Shown here: positions 5,942-13,893 of the stretch, piece by piece
Layout: every line of letters begins with the position of its first letter
How positions within the stretch are numbered: the stretch's first letter is position 1
Source: Rhodobiaceae bacterium
Lineage (GTDB): Bacteria > Pseudomonadota > Alphaproteobacteria > Parvibaculales > Parvibaculaceae
NCBI GenBank assembly: GCA_002746275.1
Contig: NVWR01000002.1
Location: forward strand, 327,534 to 342,110
DNA length: 14,577 nt
Direction of reading: 5' to 3'
Made by a program: the position numbers and the translations under genes
The notes under the pieces: model-generated
What the model was told of the DNA's origin: nothing
The model's input: only the letters and a program-made list of their open reading frames with translations
The model's database searches: none

Positions 5942-7156
5942 ATGAAACGATTTGCGGTTTCCATCATCGCTGTGTTGGCGACAAGTTTGCCCTTGGCGGC
6001 CGCAGACCTTCCCGAGGAGACGATCGGAGAAGTTGTTTCGTTCGCACGAGAGGATCATGCCCGTCTGGTCTGGGTTACGGACATGAACTCGCCCTACCAG
6101 GCCGAAAGCCGCGCCTATCTTATTGATCCCGATGCTGGACGCTTTCTGGGGATGCTGAACCTAGGCTATTGGACAAACGGGATGCAATTGCCTGCAACGG
6201 GCAACCGTATTGTTGCCACCGAAACCCATTTCAACCGCACGACGCGGGGGCATCGCACAGACGTTGTGGTTTCCTATGACGCGGCCAGTTTGCAGCCATT
6301 GTCAGAGATCGAAATCCCTCCCAAGCGGGTCAGTTCTGTCAAAATGCAAGGCACGAGTGCTCTCAGCGATGATGACCGGTTCCTCGCTCAGATGAATTTT
6401 ACGCCCGCCCAGTCCGTCAGCTTTGTGAACCTTGAGACCGGCAGCTTTATCGCCGAGGTCGACGTTCCGGGCTGTGGCAACATCTATAGTGGGGGTGATC
6501 GCGAGTTCCATCTGTTGTGCGGAGATGGCTCCTTCCTGACCCTGAAAGTCGACGAAGACGGTCTTGTTACCGAACGCCTTCGCTCCGCTCCCCTGTTCGA
6601 CCCTTTCGTTGATCCGATAACCATTTCCGGAGTCCGCAAGGATGACACATGGTATTTCGTGACCCTTGGCGGGGCTCTGCTTGAGCTTGCGATGACCGAA
6701 GAGGGCGTTAGCCTGATCCGCACCTGGCCGCTGATCAGCGATGACGACAAAGACGATGACTGGTCGATTGCGGGTTTCCAGCACCTAGCCCTACACGCCC
6801 CCTCCAACCGGCTCTACCTGCTCACGCTACAAGGCCCGCCAGAAGCGTTTGAAGACCCGGGCACCGCCGTCTGGGTGTTTGATCTGGAGACCCAGACAAA
6901 AATTGACAGCTTTGAGCTCGAAGAAATATCGATCTCCATCGCCCTGTCCCAGGATGCTGATCCCCTGCTCTATGTGATCGGTGCCCACATTCCGATGCCG
7001 TTTCTCGCTCAACTCTGGATCTACGTCACCGAAGGGGAAGCGCCCCTTGCTGAGGTGGTGCAACTGGGGCTTGATATTTACGAGGCCGATGACGGGACCT
7101 ATTTGCGCTCTGTCCCGCGCCTGGGCAATGCCCCAACCTACATTCAGCCATGGTGA
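5942..7156 (+). CDS. mauB: Quinoprotein (TTQ) amine dehydrogenase heavy chain
   Basis: This is the beta-propeller subunit of the periplasmic alpha2-beta2 enzyme that oxidises primary amines to aldehydes and ammonia. The 404-residue product begins with a Sec signal peptide (KRFAVSIIAVLATSLPLAAA, cleavage near residue 20). Family patterns include AYLIDPDAGRFLGMLNLGYWTNG, FNRTTRGHRTDVV and DVPGCGNIYSGG. These line up with my memory of the Paracoccus methylamine and Alcaligenes aromatic amine dehydrogenase heavy chains. Length is near the family norm of about 400-430. AAGGGGA at 5928-5934 supports the start. mauE overlaps its end by 7 nt. Sequence alone does not tell methylamine from aromatic amine substrates; the heavy-chain gene could equally be called aauB. 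Confidence 0.9.
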   Translation: MKRFAVSIIAVLATSLPLAAADLPEETIGEVVSFAREDHARLVWVTDMNSPYQAESRAYLIDPDAGRFLGMLNLGYWTNGMQLPATGNRIVATETHFNRTTRGHRTDVVVSYDAASLQPLSEIEIPPKRVSSVKMQGTSALSDDDRFLAQMNFTPAQSVSFVNLETGSFIAEVDVPGCGNIYSGGDREFHLLCGDGSFLTLKVDEDGLVTERLRSAPLFDPFVDPITISGVRKDDTWYFVTLGGALLELAMTEEGVSLIRTWPLISDDDKDDDWSIAGFQHLALHAPSNRLYLLTLQGPPEAFEDPGTAVWVFDLETQTKIDSFELEEISISIALSQDADPLLYVIGAHIPMPFLAQLWIYVTEGEAPLAEVVQLGLDIYEADDGTYLRSVPRLGNAPTYIQPW

Positions 7157-7698
7157 GCGCCCTGCTTGATCCAGCCCTTGATATGGCTCTGCGCGGAGCA
7201 GCGGCGGCGCTGTTTGGCTTTGCCGCCTGGCATAAGCTGAAAGACCCGATTGCGTTCTGGCAGGTATTGGCTGCCTACCGGCTTGTTCCCGAGCGGCTTG
7301 CACGTCCGGCTTCGATCCTGGTTCCCCTCGTGGAAAGTGCGACGGCTCTTGGCCTTCTCTTCCTGCCGTCCTCCCCTGCTCCGGTTATCGCGGCCCTGTC
7401 CCTGTGGGTGCTGTACGGGATCGCCATGGCCATCAATCTGCTGCGCGGGCGCACGCAGCTGGATTGTGGGTGCGGAGGGCTTGCCGCCGACCAGACCATT
7501 GGCTGGACCCTTGTGGGCCGCAATGTCCTGCTTGCTGGCTTTGCCAGTCTGCTTCTGCTGCCCACGAGCATGCGCACAATTCTCTGGCTCGACGGTTTGA
7601 CCGCGCTCTTTGGCGCTCTCATCCTCCTCCTGCTTTATGCCTCTTGCGATCATCTGATGCGCAACGCCGTCCTCCTATCCACCGATGAGGCCTCTTGA
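7150..7698 (+). CDS. mauE: MauE-like membrane protein for amine dehydrogenase maturation
   Basis: MauE is an inner-membrane protein needed, with MauD, for a stable light chain; it probably handles electrons for disulfide formation or isomerisation. The 182-residue product has about five hydrophobic segments (roughly 9-27, 53-74, 79-98, 124-139 and 144-170). The cysteine motif CGCGG occurs at 106-110, and another cysteine is in YASCDH near the end. This CGCGG/DoxX-related layout is the family hallmark. The start ATG lies inside the last codons of the heavy-chain gene, and its stop overlaps the mauD start (TGATG), so translation is probably coupled. No strong ribosome binding site is seen. Confidence 0.88.
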   Translation: MVSALLDPALDMALRGAAAALFGFAAWHKLKDPIAFWQVLAAYRLVPERLARPASILVPLVESATALGLLFLPSSPAPVIAALSLWVLYGIAMAINLLRGRTQLDCGCGGLAADQTIGWTLVGRNVLLAGFASLLLLPTSMRTILWLDGLTALFGALILLLLYASCDHLMRNAVLLSTDEAS

Positions 7699-8327
7699 TG
7701 GTTGAAGCACTGCTCATTTCAAATCTTCTGAGTTGGGTTGCCATTGTCGGGCTGGGCCTGGTTGTCTATGCCCTGACCCGACAGATCGGCCTGCTGCATG
7801 AGCGCATGGGGCCGGTTGGCGCGCTCACCGTGGCCAAGGGCCTGAAAGCAGGGGACGCTCTCCCGTCTCTCACCTTGCCGTCTCTTACCGGTGGCCGGGT
7901 GATTGTGGGGGCCAACAATGCGGATAGATCCGCGGATGAAAAAGCAACGCTGTTTTTCTTTCTCTCACCAGACTGCCCGGTCTGCAAATCCCTTCTGCCG
8001 GTCATCGCATCGGTCCGGGCACGTGAAGCAGACTGGCTCTCAGTTGTTCTTGCCAGTGATGGGGAGGAGGCGCCGCATCTTGCCTATCTTGAGAAACAAG
8101 GGCTTGGGGATTACCCCTACATCCTTTCATCGGAGCTGGGACTAACCATCGGTGTCAGCAAACTGCCCTACGCGGCGCTCGTGGATGAAACAGGCCACAT
8201 GATTGCCCATGGTCTCACCAACACACGCGAGCATATTGAGAGTCTCTTTGAGGCGCGCGACCACGGCGTTGCCTCCATCCAGGAATTTTTTGAAGAGGAG
8301 CAACGCAGCGCTGAAAACGCTCGTTGA
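7698..8327 (+). CDS. mauD: MauD-like thioredoxin-fold maturation protein
   Basis: MauD is a membrane-anchored periplasmic thioredoxin-like protein required for correct disulfides in the amine dehydrogenase light chain. The 209-residue product has an N-terminal membrane anchor (about 7-27). A thioredoxin/AhpC-type domain follows from about 50, with the redox motif CPVC at 93-96 inside FFFLSPDCPVCKSLLP. The cis-proline loop KLPYAAL is at about 155-161. The frame opens with TTG at 7695, but the adjacent ATG at 7698 shares a base with the mauE stop and is the natural start. CPVC is a variant also seen in other MauD proteins. A 6-nt gap separates it from the light-chain gene. Confidence 0.9.
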   Translation: MVEALLISNLLSWVAIVGLGLVVYALTRQIGLLHERMGPVGALTVAKGLKAGDALPSLTLPSLTGGRVIVGANNADRSADEKATLFFFLSPDCPVCKSLLPVIASVRAREADWLSVVLASDGEEAPHLAYLEKQGLGDYPYILSSELGLTIGVSKLPYAALVDETGHMIAHGLTNTREHIESLFEARDHGVASIQEFFEEEQRSAENAR

Positions 8328-8333
8328 AGGCCC

Positions 8334-8846
8334 ATGAACTGGTTTGACAATTTCTTTGAAAAGACCTCCCGCACAACAGCGCGGCTCACTTCCCGGCGTG
8401 GTTTTGTCGCTGGCGTCGGCGTGGTTCTGGCCGGTGCAGGCGCCTTCCCCCTGCTTCCTGTGTCACGGGTTCGCGGCGAAGAAATCGCAAATGATCCGGG
8501 TGATCCAACGAATTGTGACTATTGGCGGTACTGCGCCATTGATGGCTATCTGTGCAGTTGCTGCGGTGGCACACACACCGCCTGCCCTCCCGGTACCGTC
8601 ATGTCACCCATTACCTGGGTCGGCACCTGCCTGAACCCCGGCGACGGCAAGCACTACATCCTCTCCTACAATGATTGTTGCGGCAAAAGCGGGTGTGGCA
8701 GATGCCTCTGCACACGCAATGAAGGCGACAAGCCGATGTACCTGCCGCAGGCGGCGAACAATATCAATTGGTGCGCGGGCAGTTCCGCCGACATCATCTA
8801 CAATTGTTCAACCGCTATTATTGTCGGTGTCGATGACGACGCATAA
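8334..8846 (+). CDS. mauA: TTQ amine dehydrogenase light chain with twin-arginine signal
   Basis: This is the catalytic subunit carrying tryptophan tryptophylquinone, made by cross-linking two tryptophans. In this 170-residue precursor the pair is W95 (in ITWVGTC) and W146 (in NINWCAG), 51 residues apart, the same spacing as W57/W108 in Paracoccus. The catalytic Asp is D114 (YNDCCGKSG), 19 after W95 as expected, and D70 (AIDGYLC) matches the second conserved Asp. A long leader with SRRGF at 20-24 and a hydrophobic stretch indicates Tat export of a folded protein, with cleavage near residues 45-50. There are 14 cysteines, two more (C77, C121) than the usual 12. AAGG at 8327-8330 precedes the start. 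The next gene overlaps by 14 nt. Confidence 0.95.
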   Translation: MNWFDNFFEKTSRTTARLTSRRGFVAGVGVVLAGAGAFPLLPVSRVRGEEIANDPGDPTNCDYWRYCAIDGYLCSCCGGTHTACPPGTVMSPITWVGTCLNPGDGKHYILSYNDCCGKSGCGRCLCTRNEGDKPMYLPQAANNINWCAGSSADIIYNCSTAIIVGVDDDA

Positions 8847-9291
8847 TCCCAATCAGCACGCCCGGCTTTGGAGCATGCTTGCGTTTGTTTTTCTGTTTTC
8901 ATCCAGCCCGACCAGTGCCGGTGAGGCGCGCGCACGCGCCGACTACATGGTCCATTGTCAGGGGTGCCATGTGCAAGATGGAAGCGGCTTTCCGGGCAAG
9001 GTGCCCGACCTGCGCGCAACGCTGCCCCTCCTGATTTCAGTTGAGGGAGGGCGTGCCTTCCTTGTGCGCGTGCCGGGGTCTTCTCAATCCGCCCTCAGTG
9101 ATGCGGGGCTTGCTGGTGTGCTAAACTGGATGATCACAAACCTTACCGAAGGTGAGGAGATAACCGGATTTACGCCGTACCAGCCCGAAGAGGTGACACG
9201 GTATCGCGCAACCCGGCTGGACGATGTTTTTGCAACACGAGATGCTCTGATCGGGCATTTGGAAGGGACCGATGGCAGGACGACCGAGTAA
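8833..9291 (+). CDS. Small periplasmic monoheme cytochrome c
   Basis: It is probably the electron acceptor or an accessory redox protein of the amine dehydrogenase. The 152-residue product has an N-terminal signal (about 1-30, with MLAFVFLFSSSPTSAGEA) and one heme motif CQGCH at 42-46, followed by GSGFPGKVPDLR. A C-terminal helix-like segment LAGVLNWMI (about 93-101) resembles the last helix of class I cytochromes. No methionine lies between the heme motif and this helix; only M100 or H142 remain as distal ligand candidates. A frame extends back to 8671 inside the light-chain gene, but the ATG at 8833 gives the clean export signal. A GTG at 8827 is possible. It is not MauG, which carries two hemes and is much larger. 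Confidence 0.82.
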   Translation: MTTHNPNQHARLWSMLAFVFLFSSSPTSAGEARARADYMVHCQGCHVQDGSGFPGKVPDLRATLPLLISVEGGRAFLVRVPGSSQSALSDAGLAGVLNWMITNLTEGEEITGFTPYQPEEVTRYRATRLDDVFATRDALIGHLEGTDGRTTE

Positions 9292-9880
9292 GGCACTAGA
9301 GCGGCGCGACGGCATTCTCGACGCAATGGAAATTTGCGTGCGCGAGCAGGGCATTGCCCTTGCCTCCATGCGAAAGATCGCAGACCAATCCGGCTTGTCA
9401 CTGCAGATGATCAGCCATTATTTCGGCAATCGCCAATCACTCATCCTCGCTTTCGTAGAGCGGCTTTGCGAGCGCCTGCATGCCGAAACGGAAATGGCCG
9501 AGACGGGAACAACACCAAAAGAGCGCTTGCACAACATTATCCGTTTTCTCTGTGACGGTCGGTACAAACGCCTGACGGGCAATGATGTGATCGGACGCGA
9601 GATATGGGCGATGGCAGAACGCGACGAACAGATACGCCGGCTTGTGTGGAATGCCTACGACCGTGCGCTGAACCGGCTTATGGATCTGATCTGCGTCGTG
9701 CATCCGCACATTTCAACGGCGCAAGGTCGCGCAACGGCCTACGCCATTATATGCCTGACAGAAGCCAATGAATTTTTCTCAGGAATTGGTGGCGCGGACA
9801 TTCCCGCCAACGCCACAGAACAGTCGGCCCTGACGCTTTTGTCGGTCTTGGAAAAGCAGAATGTGCCGACTACGGCTTAG
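9272..9880 (+). CDS. TetR family transcriptional regulator
   Basis: The 202-residue product has the N-terminal TetR DNA-binding domain: an N-arm rich in Arg/Lys (AGRPSKALERRDGIL) and helix-turn-helix near 31-51 with MRKIADQSGLSLQMISHYFGNR. The C-terminal helical part (about 60-200) would bind a ligand; it resembles BetI-like regulators, but the ligand cannot be read from sequence. The gene overlaps the cytochrome gene by 20 nt and has GGAAGGG at 9261-9267, so it is probably the last gene of the amine dehydrogenase operon. This suggests autoregulation through the palindrome array at 5845-5880. Its 3' end overlaps the convergent HAD-PlsC gene by 11 bp. Confidence 0.92.
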   Translation: MAGRPSKALERRDGILDAMEICVREQGIALASMRKIADQSGLSLQMISHYFGNRQSLILAFVERLCERLHAETEMAETGTTPKERLHNIIRFLCDGRYKRLTGNDVIGREIWAMAERDEQIRRLVWNAYDRALNRLMDLICVVHPHISTAQGRATAYAIICLTEANEFFSGIGGADIPANATEQSALTLLSVLEKQNVPTTA

Positions 9881-11399
9881 CTTTCTTACCCTTGCCACGA
9901 ACAGGCGCTTCGACCTGCGGCTTGGGTTTGTTGGCTGATTGCGCCAGACGGATCACATCTGTCGATGCACTCACCTCATCCTGATCAAGCTCTTCAAGAA
10001 ACTGCATCCGCAAATCTGCAATATGCGCATCCAGGTCCTTTACCTTCCATCCACTGGTCTCAACCGGCGGGAGAATGGTGACATGCACAGTCGCAGGGCG
10101 CGCGATGAGGGCGCCTTTCGGCATCGCATCGGTCGTGTTCTTTAAGACGATGGGCACAATGGGCACACCCGCCTGCATGGCCAGATGAAAACCGCCCTTC
10201 TTGAACTTGGACAATTTGTTGGTCGGACTGCGCGTGCCTTCTGGAAAAATGATGATCGAAGTGCCGTTCTTCAAGGCTGTCACGGCGGGTGCCAGCGCTT
10301 CGCGCGCCTGCTTGCCGTCGGATCGGTCAACAAAGATGGTCCCCATCGCGGTTGCAATCTGACCAATCACAGGCTGTGATTTGACTTCAATCTTGGCGAT
10401 GGCCGTGAAATCGCTTTGCACCAGTTTCAGCACAGCAATGGCGTCTACCGCACTTTGATGGTTGGCCATAAAAACCGCTGGACGATGGGACCAGAGATTT
10501 TCCTGCCCTTTGATGTCGAGGGTGAGCCCCAGGGAGGCCGCCGACAGCTCTCCCCACAGGTTTTGAAACAGGTTGCGGGCCTGACGCGCGGACCCGTTCA
10601 ACGAATAGGCCGACAGTGCCGCAGCAGCAGCCGGGGCCGCGCTGAGATAGGCCATGCCAGTCCGCACCGCCTCTTTAACTGAAGGACGACCCCGTCCCTC
10701 AAAATGGGTGATGGGCCAGTCGCGCGACTTGGCAATGTTGGACAGGGTTTTGTCGGGGTTGAGCGGACGCGGCTTGCCGACGATTTCCAGAAGCGGCAGG
10801 TCTTCCTTGCCATCTGTGTAGAAATAACTTTCTGCTAGGTCGACATCCCGGTCAGCGACAAAATTGCGCACCGCAATGGACTTGCCTTCGCCGTAACAAG
10901 CGGGCTCCAGAACCTTGCCCGTGCAGATGCCGTTTTTTACTTCCAGATGCGTGCAGAGAAAACTGTGAACCCCAAGGTCATTTGCTACCGGTTCTACCTG
11001 ATACGGTGTTGCCGCTGAGACGATGACGACGACGTGACCTTTTTTCAAATGCTGGTCGATCAACAGACGGGCTTCGGGATAAATGCGCGAGGCAATCCGT
11101 TTTTCAAAAACCCGGCGGCCAAATTCATAGTTGCGACTGTCCAGCTGTCCGCGCAGGTGTTTGGCGGTGCGGGTTACTAGTTCGGCAAAATCGATTTTGC
11201 CACGGGCAAATTTCACGGCTTGCGCAACCTGGTCAACAACCCCATCCAGGGCCAGTTCGCCACTAGTGATCTGCTCAACAAACAGGTCCTGCGCCGAGAA
11301 CCCGTAGAGCAATGTGCGGTCCATGTCGAAAAAGGCCGCAATCTGTGGTCCGGACGGACCTGTCTCCACCTCATCAATCAGAAAACGATAGCTCGGCAT
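9870..11399 (-). CDS. Fused HAD-IB phosphatase / PlsC-type 1-acylglycerol-3-phosphate acyltransferase
   Basis: The 509-residue product joins two enzymes. Residues about 18-230 form an HAD-IB (SerB-like) hydrolase: motif I FFDMDRT with D25 and D27, motif II VVIVSAAT with S128, and motif IV TDGKEDLPLL with D196 and D200. Residues about 285-450 form a PlsC acyltransferase with NHQSAVD (H314-x4-D319) and FPEGTR at 385-390, which would convert lysophosphatidate to phosphatidate. A basic tail (KGKKAKP) ends the protein. The same fusion is known in mycobacteria (Rv2483c type). It starts 13 nt after the PlsB-like gene, with AAGGA at 11413-11409. Given the WS/DGAT neighbour, the HAD part could dephosphorylate a lipid intermediate, but phosphoserine or another substrate is possible. 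Confidence 0.9.
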   Translation of the reverse strand: MPSYRFLIDEVETGPSGPQIAAFFDMDRTLLYGFSAQDLFVEQITSGELALDGVVDQVAQAVKFARGKIDFAELVTRTAKHLRGQLDSRNYEFGRRVFEKRIASRIYPEARLLIDQHLKKGHVVVIVSAATPYQVEPVANDLGVHSFLCTHLEVKNGICTGKVLEPACYGEGKSIAVRNFVADRDVDLAESYFYTDGKEDLPLLEIVGKPRPLNPDKTLSNIAKSRDWPITHFEGRGRPSVKEAVRTGMAYLSAAPAAAAALSAYSLNGSARQARNLFQNLWGELSAASLGLTLDIKGQENLWSHRPAVFMANHQSAVDAIAVLKLVQSDFTAIAKIEVKSQPVIGQIATAMGTIFVDRSDGKQAREALAPAVTALKNGTSIIIFPEGTRSPTNKLSKFKKGGFHLAMQAGVPIVPIVLKNTTDAMPKGALIARPATVHVTILPPVETSGWKVKDLDAHIADLRMQFLEELDQDEVSASTDVIRLAQSANKPKPQVEAPVRGKGKKAKP

Positions 11400-11412
11400 G
11401 GTTCCTAATCCT

Positions 11413-13893
11413 TCAGTCTGTCTGGCGGCTGACAGAGAGCCCCAACAAAATATCGAGACGGCGGCTTACCGAGCGCACCTGTTCTGCAAATATCATGCGG
11501 TCGTTGGCCATATTTCCATCTGTGGAGGTGGCAAGTCCCCGGTGGTCTGCCAGCTTATAGGCTGTTTCGTAAAGAGTTTTTGAAAGCGACTCCTCCGAAA
11601 AGACCCGTTGCAGCAGATGCGCCTGGGAACCATGGGTCATGCAAAGCTCCACAAACTCCCGTTTATCTTCAACCGGGGCTGTCCCTCGCTGCGACAACGT
11701 GTCAGCCAGCACCTGGTAGGCGTCGATGAAGGATCGCAACACACCCTGGGCGACAAGCGGCTCAAACTGATCCAGCAGGGACCGGGCCGAAGCTTCGCCT
11801 TTTTGCAGAACAGCCTCCCAATCGGGATTTCGCTCACTGAGTTTCTCACGCACTTCCTTGAGGAAGTCTTCCCGGGTGGCGAAATAGAACTCAAACTTCA
11901 AGAGATCGCGCAGGGCTAATATTTCACGCCAGAAGGCCAGTTCCGTGTCCTTTTGTTCTGCTGCGTGCAACAGGGCCAGCTCGATCAAAGAGTCTGTGAC
12001 GAAATAGTGGATGACCGTGTTCCGGTAGTAAGCCGCTTTGTGGTACTGGCCGGGGCTAATGCGAAACACGGCGCCAAGTCCTGAATCGTGCCTTGTCACC
12101 ACGCCGTTATGCTCCAGCGACGCCAAAGTTGTCTCAATCCCCTCAGCCGTGCGCAACTTGTCCCCTCCCACAACGGGTATCTTGCGGGCATCCACCAAAT
12201 CCATCCACGATCCCACTGTGCGCGTTAGGCCTTCGAGCGTGCGCGCCCGCGGTCCGTTGGACAATAGGATCAGAGTCAGCAGTGAGGTGAGATTAATCGG
12301 TGTCGCATCATTAAGACGCCGGGCAACCCGAATGGCCACCTGCTCAACCAGCTTTTTGCGGTCAGCGCCTGAAAGCGACTCATCCAGCTTTTCAGCCGGG
12401 AATACATCGGTTGCCAGCACCGGCTCTCCAAAGCGCACGTAGATTTTGTGTTCTGACCCCTTGCCCGTCAAGAAGCGAATGATCCAACTCGCCCCTTCCG
12501 GCTTCTTGTCTTCCCCACGCTGCTCTTTAACGTAGTCATCCACTTCCGTTATCTGGTCGTAGGAAACCGACACCGGCACAAACCGCAGACCATGCATTTT
12601 GGTTCGCAGGATGCTTTCCGACACATAGTTCATCAGCCCGTAGCGCGGCGGCAGCAATTTGCCCGTCCGCGACCGGGTGCCTTCCAGCGCCCACATGAGA
12701 GAGAACCGCTTCTCAATCATATAGTCGACATAGCGACGAAAGGTGGCCTTGTAGATGTCATTGTTCTGAAACGCACGGCGTAGAAAAATAATGCCCGCAT
12801 TGGCGGCAATCCACCCGATCCCAAAGGTGTTGAGATTAATCCCGCCAAAGGTGAGCGGCACGGGGATATTATGGTCAAACAACACGGTTGATACGGCCAT
12901 CGTGTCCAGCATGGACTTATGCGTGACCAGCAGGACAACGGGTGCCTCATCCATCCACTCGCGCAGCGCATCAAGCTCCGCTGGAACATAATCGATCTCG
13001 GCATCGTGGGCACTGCGACACGCCCGGCGATAGAGCCCCATGGCAATATCGAGCGTGACCGGCGTCTGCCGCGCACTCATCTCATCTAGATAGGTTTTGG
13101 TTTCGCTCTCAACCTCCGACAGAGATTTTCCTAATGTCCCTGCAAGGGCACCCAGGTCACGCTGAAAGGATGGGCTGGACATGATGTCACCCATAAGCAG
13201 CCGAGCAACCTTGTAGCGGGCGCCCCGAATGCTGCGTTCCGCTCGGTCCAATGCAATCACGGCTTGCCTTGCGACAAATTCCGGCAACCTGGTTTCGCGC
13301 ACGCCCTCCGCGCCCCAAGTTTCCTCGAAACGCTCTTTCACCCCACTCAGCAACGCCCCTTGTCCTTCTGCGACCTGTAAGCGGTCTGGACCTGACCGGT
13401 TCATCAACCGTTGACGGATGCGCCCTGGTTTCTCAAACTTGTTGGCAAGAAAGCTGCGGAGAAAAGATGCCCCAGTACGAACGTCTTCACTGGGTTTCCA
13501 GATGACGCGCAGTGGCTGTAGCCAGGGATCGCCCCCCAGTTCTCCACTGTTCAACACGTCCTTTAGTTCCTGGTGCCCGTTGCCCCGGCTGTCCCCAATG
13601 ACGACAATCTTGGCATTCGTCCCGCCGTGCTGACTGTGTTCAGCAATCCATTTTTTGATGCGATTGAGCTCAAACGTACTCCCGGCTTCTACAAGGAAGA
13701 CGGTTTTTGTTTCAATTTCAGGCATCTGCAGAACAACGTTTTCCGACACTCTATTCTCCTCCCGCCCCACAATCAGGGCCTCCCACTCTGAGCTTCTGGT
13801 GTGTCCCCACAACACCTGAAGTTCAGGCTCCGATACTCCATGCTCTTCTGCCAAACGCTTGCGCCTTGCCAAAGAGCAGGGGGCATTATTCAT
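11413..13893 (-). CDS. plsB: PlsB-type glycerol-3-phosphate 1-O-acyltransferase
   Basis: It would transfer an acyl group to position 1 of glycerol-3-phosphate, the first step of phospholipid and triacylglycerol synthesis, at the inner membrane. The 826-residue length is close to E. coli PlsB (807). The acyltransferase core lies in the middle: THKSMLD at 324-330 (H325-x4-D330), then IIFLRRAFQNNDIYKATFRRYV around 368-389, and EGTRSRTGK at 404-412, matching the E. coli pattern EGGRSRTGR. The N-terminal roughly 300 residues and the helical C-terminal half are weaker matches, as usual in this family. The start ATG overlaps the WS/DGAT stop (ATGA), implying coupled translation. No strong Shine-Dalgarno is seen, consistent with coupling. 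Substrate preference cannot be read. Confidence 0.88.
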   Translation of the reverse strand: MNNAPCSLARRKRLAEEHGVSEPELQVLWGHTRSSEWEALIVGREENRVSENVVLQMPEIETKTVFLVEAGSTFELNRIKKWIAEHSQHGGTNAKIVVIGDSRGNGHQELKDVLNSGELGGDPWLQPLRVIWKPSEDVRTGASFLRSFLANKFEKPGRIRQRLMNRSGPDRLQVAEGQGALLSGVKERFEETWGAEGVRETRLPEFVARQAVIALDRAERSIRGARYKVARLLMGDIMSSPSFQRDLGALAGTLGKSLSEVESETKTYLDEMSARQTPVTLDIAMGLYRRACRSAHDAEIDYVPAELDALREWMDEAPVVLLVTHKSMLDTMAVSTVLFDHNIPVPLTFGGINLNTFGIGWIAANAGIIFLRRAFQNNDIYKATFRRYVDYMIEKRFSLMWALEGTRSRTGKLLPPRYGLMNYVSESILRTKMHGLRFVPVSVSYDQITEVDDYVKEQRGEDKKPEGASWIIRFLTGKGSEHKIYVRFGEPVLATDVFPAEKLDESLSGADRKKLVEQVAIRVARRLNDATPINLTSLLTLILLSNGPRARTLEGLTRTVGSWMDLVDARKIPVVGGDKLRTAEGIETTLASLEHNGVVTRHDSGLGAVFRISPGQYHKAAYYRNTVIHYFVTDSLIELALLHAAEQKDTELAFWREILALRDLLKFEFYFATREDFLKEVREKLSERNPDWEAVLQKGEASARSLLDQFEPLVAQGVLRSFIDAYQVLADTLSQRGTAPVEDKREFVELCMTHGSQAHLLQRVFSEESLSKTLYETAYKLADHRGLATSTDGNMANDRMIFAEQVRSVSRRLDILLGLSVSRQTD

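Noticed and set aside
8671..8832. Longer N-terminus for the cytochrome inside the light-chain gene
   Set aside because: It would bury the export signal behind an Arg-rich stretch that is an out-of-frame reading of mauA.
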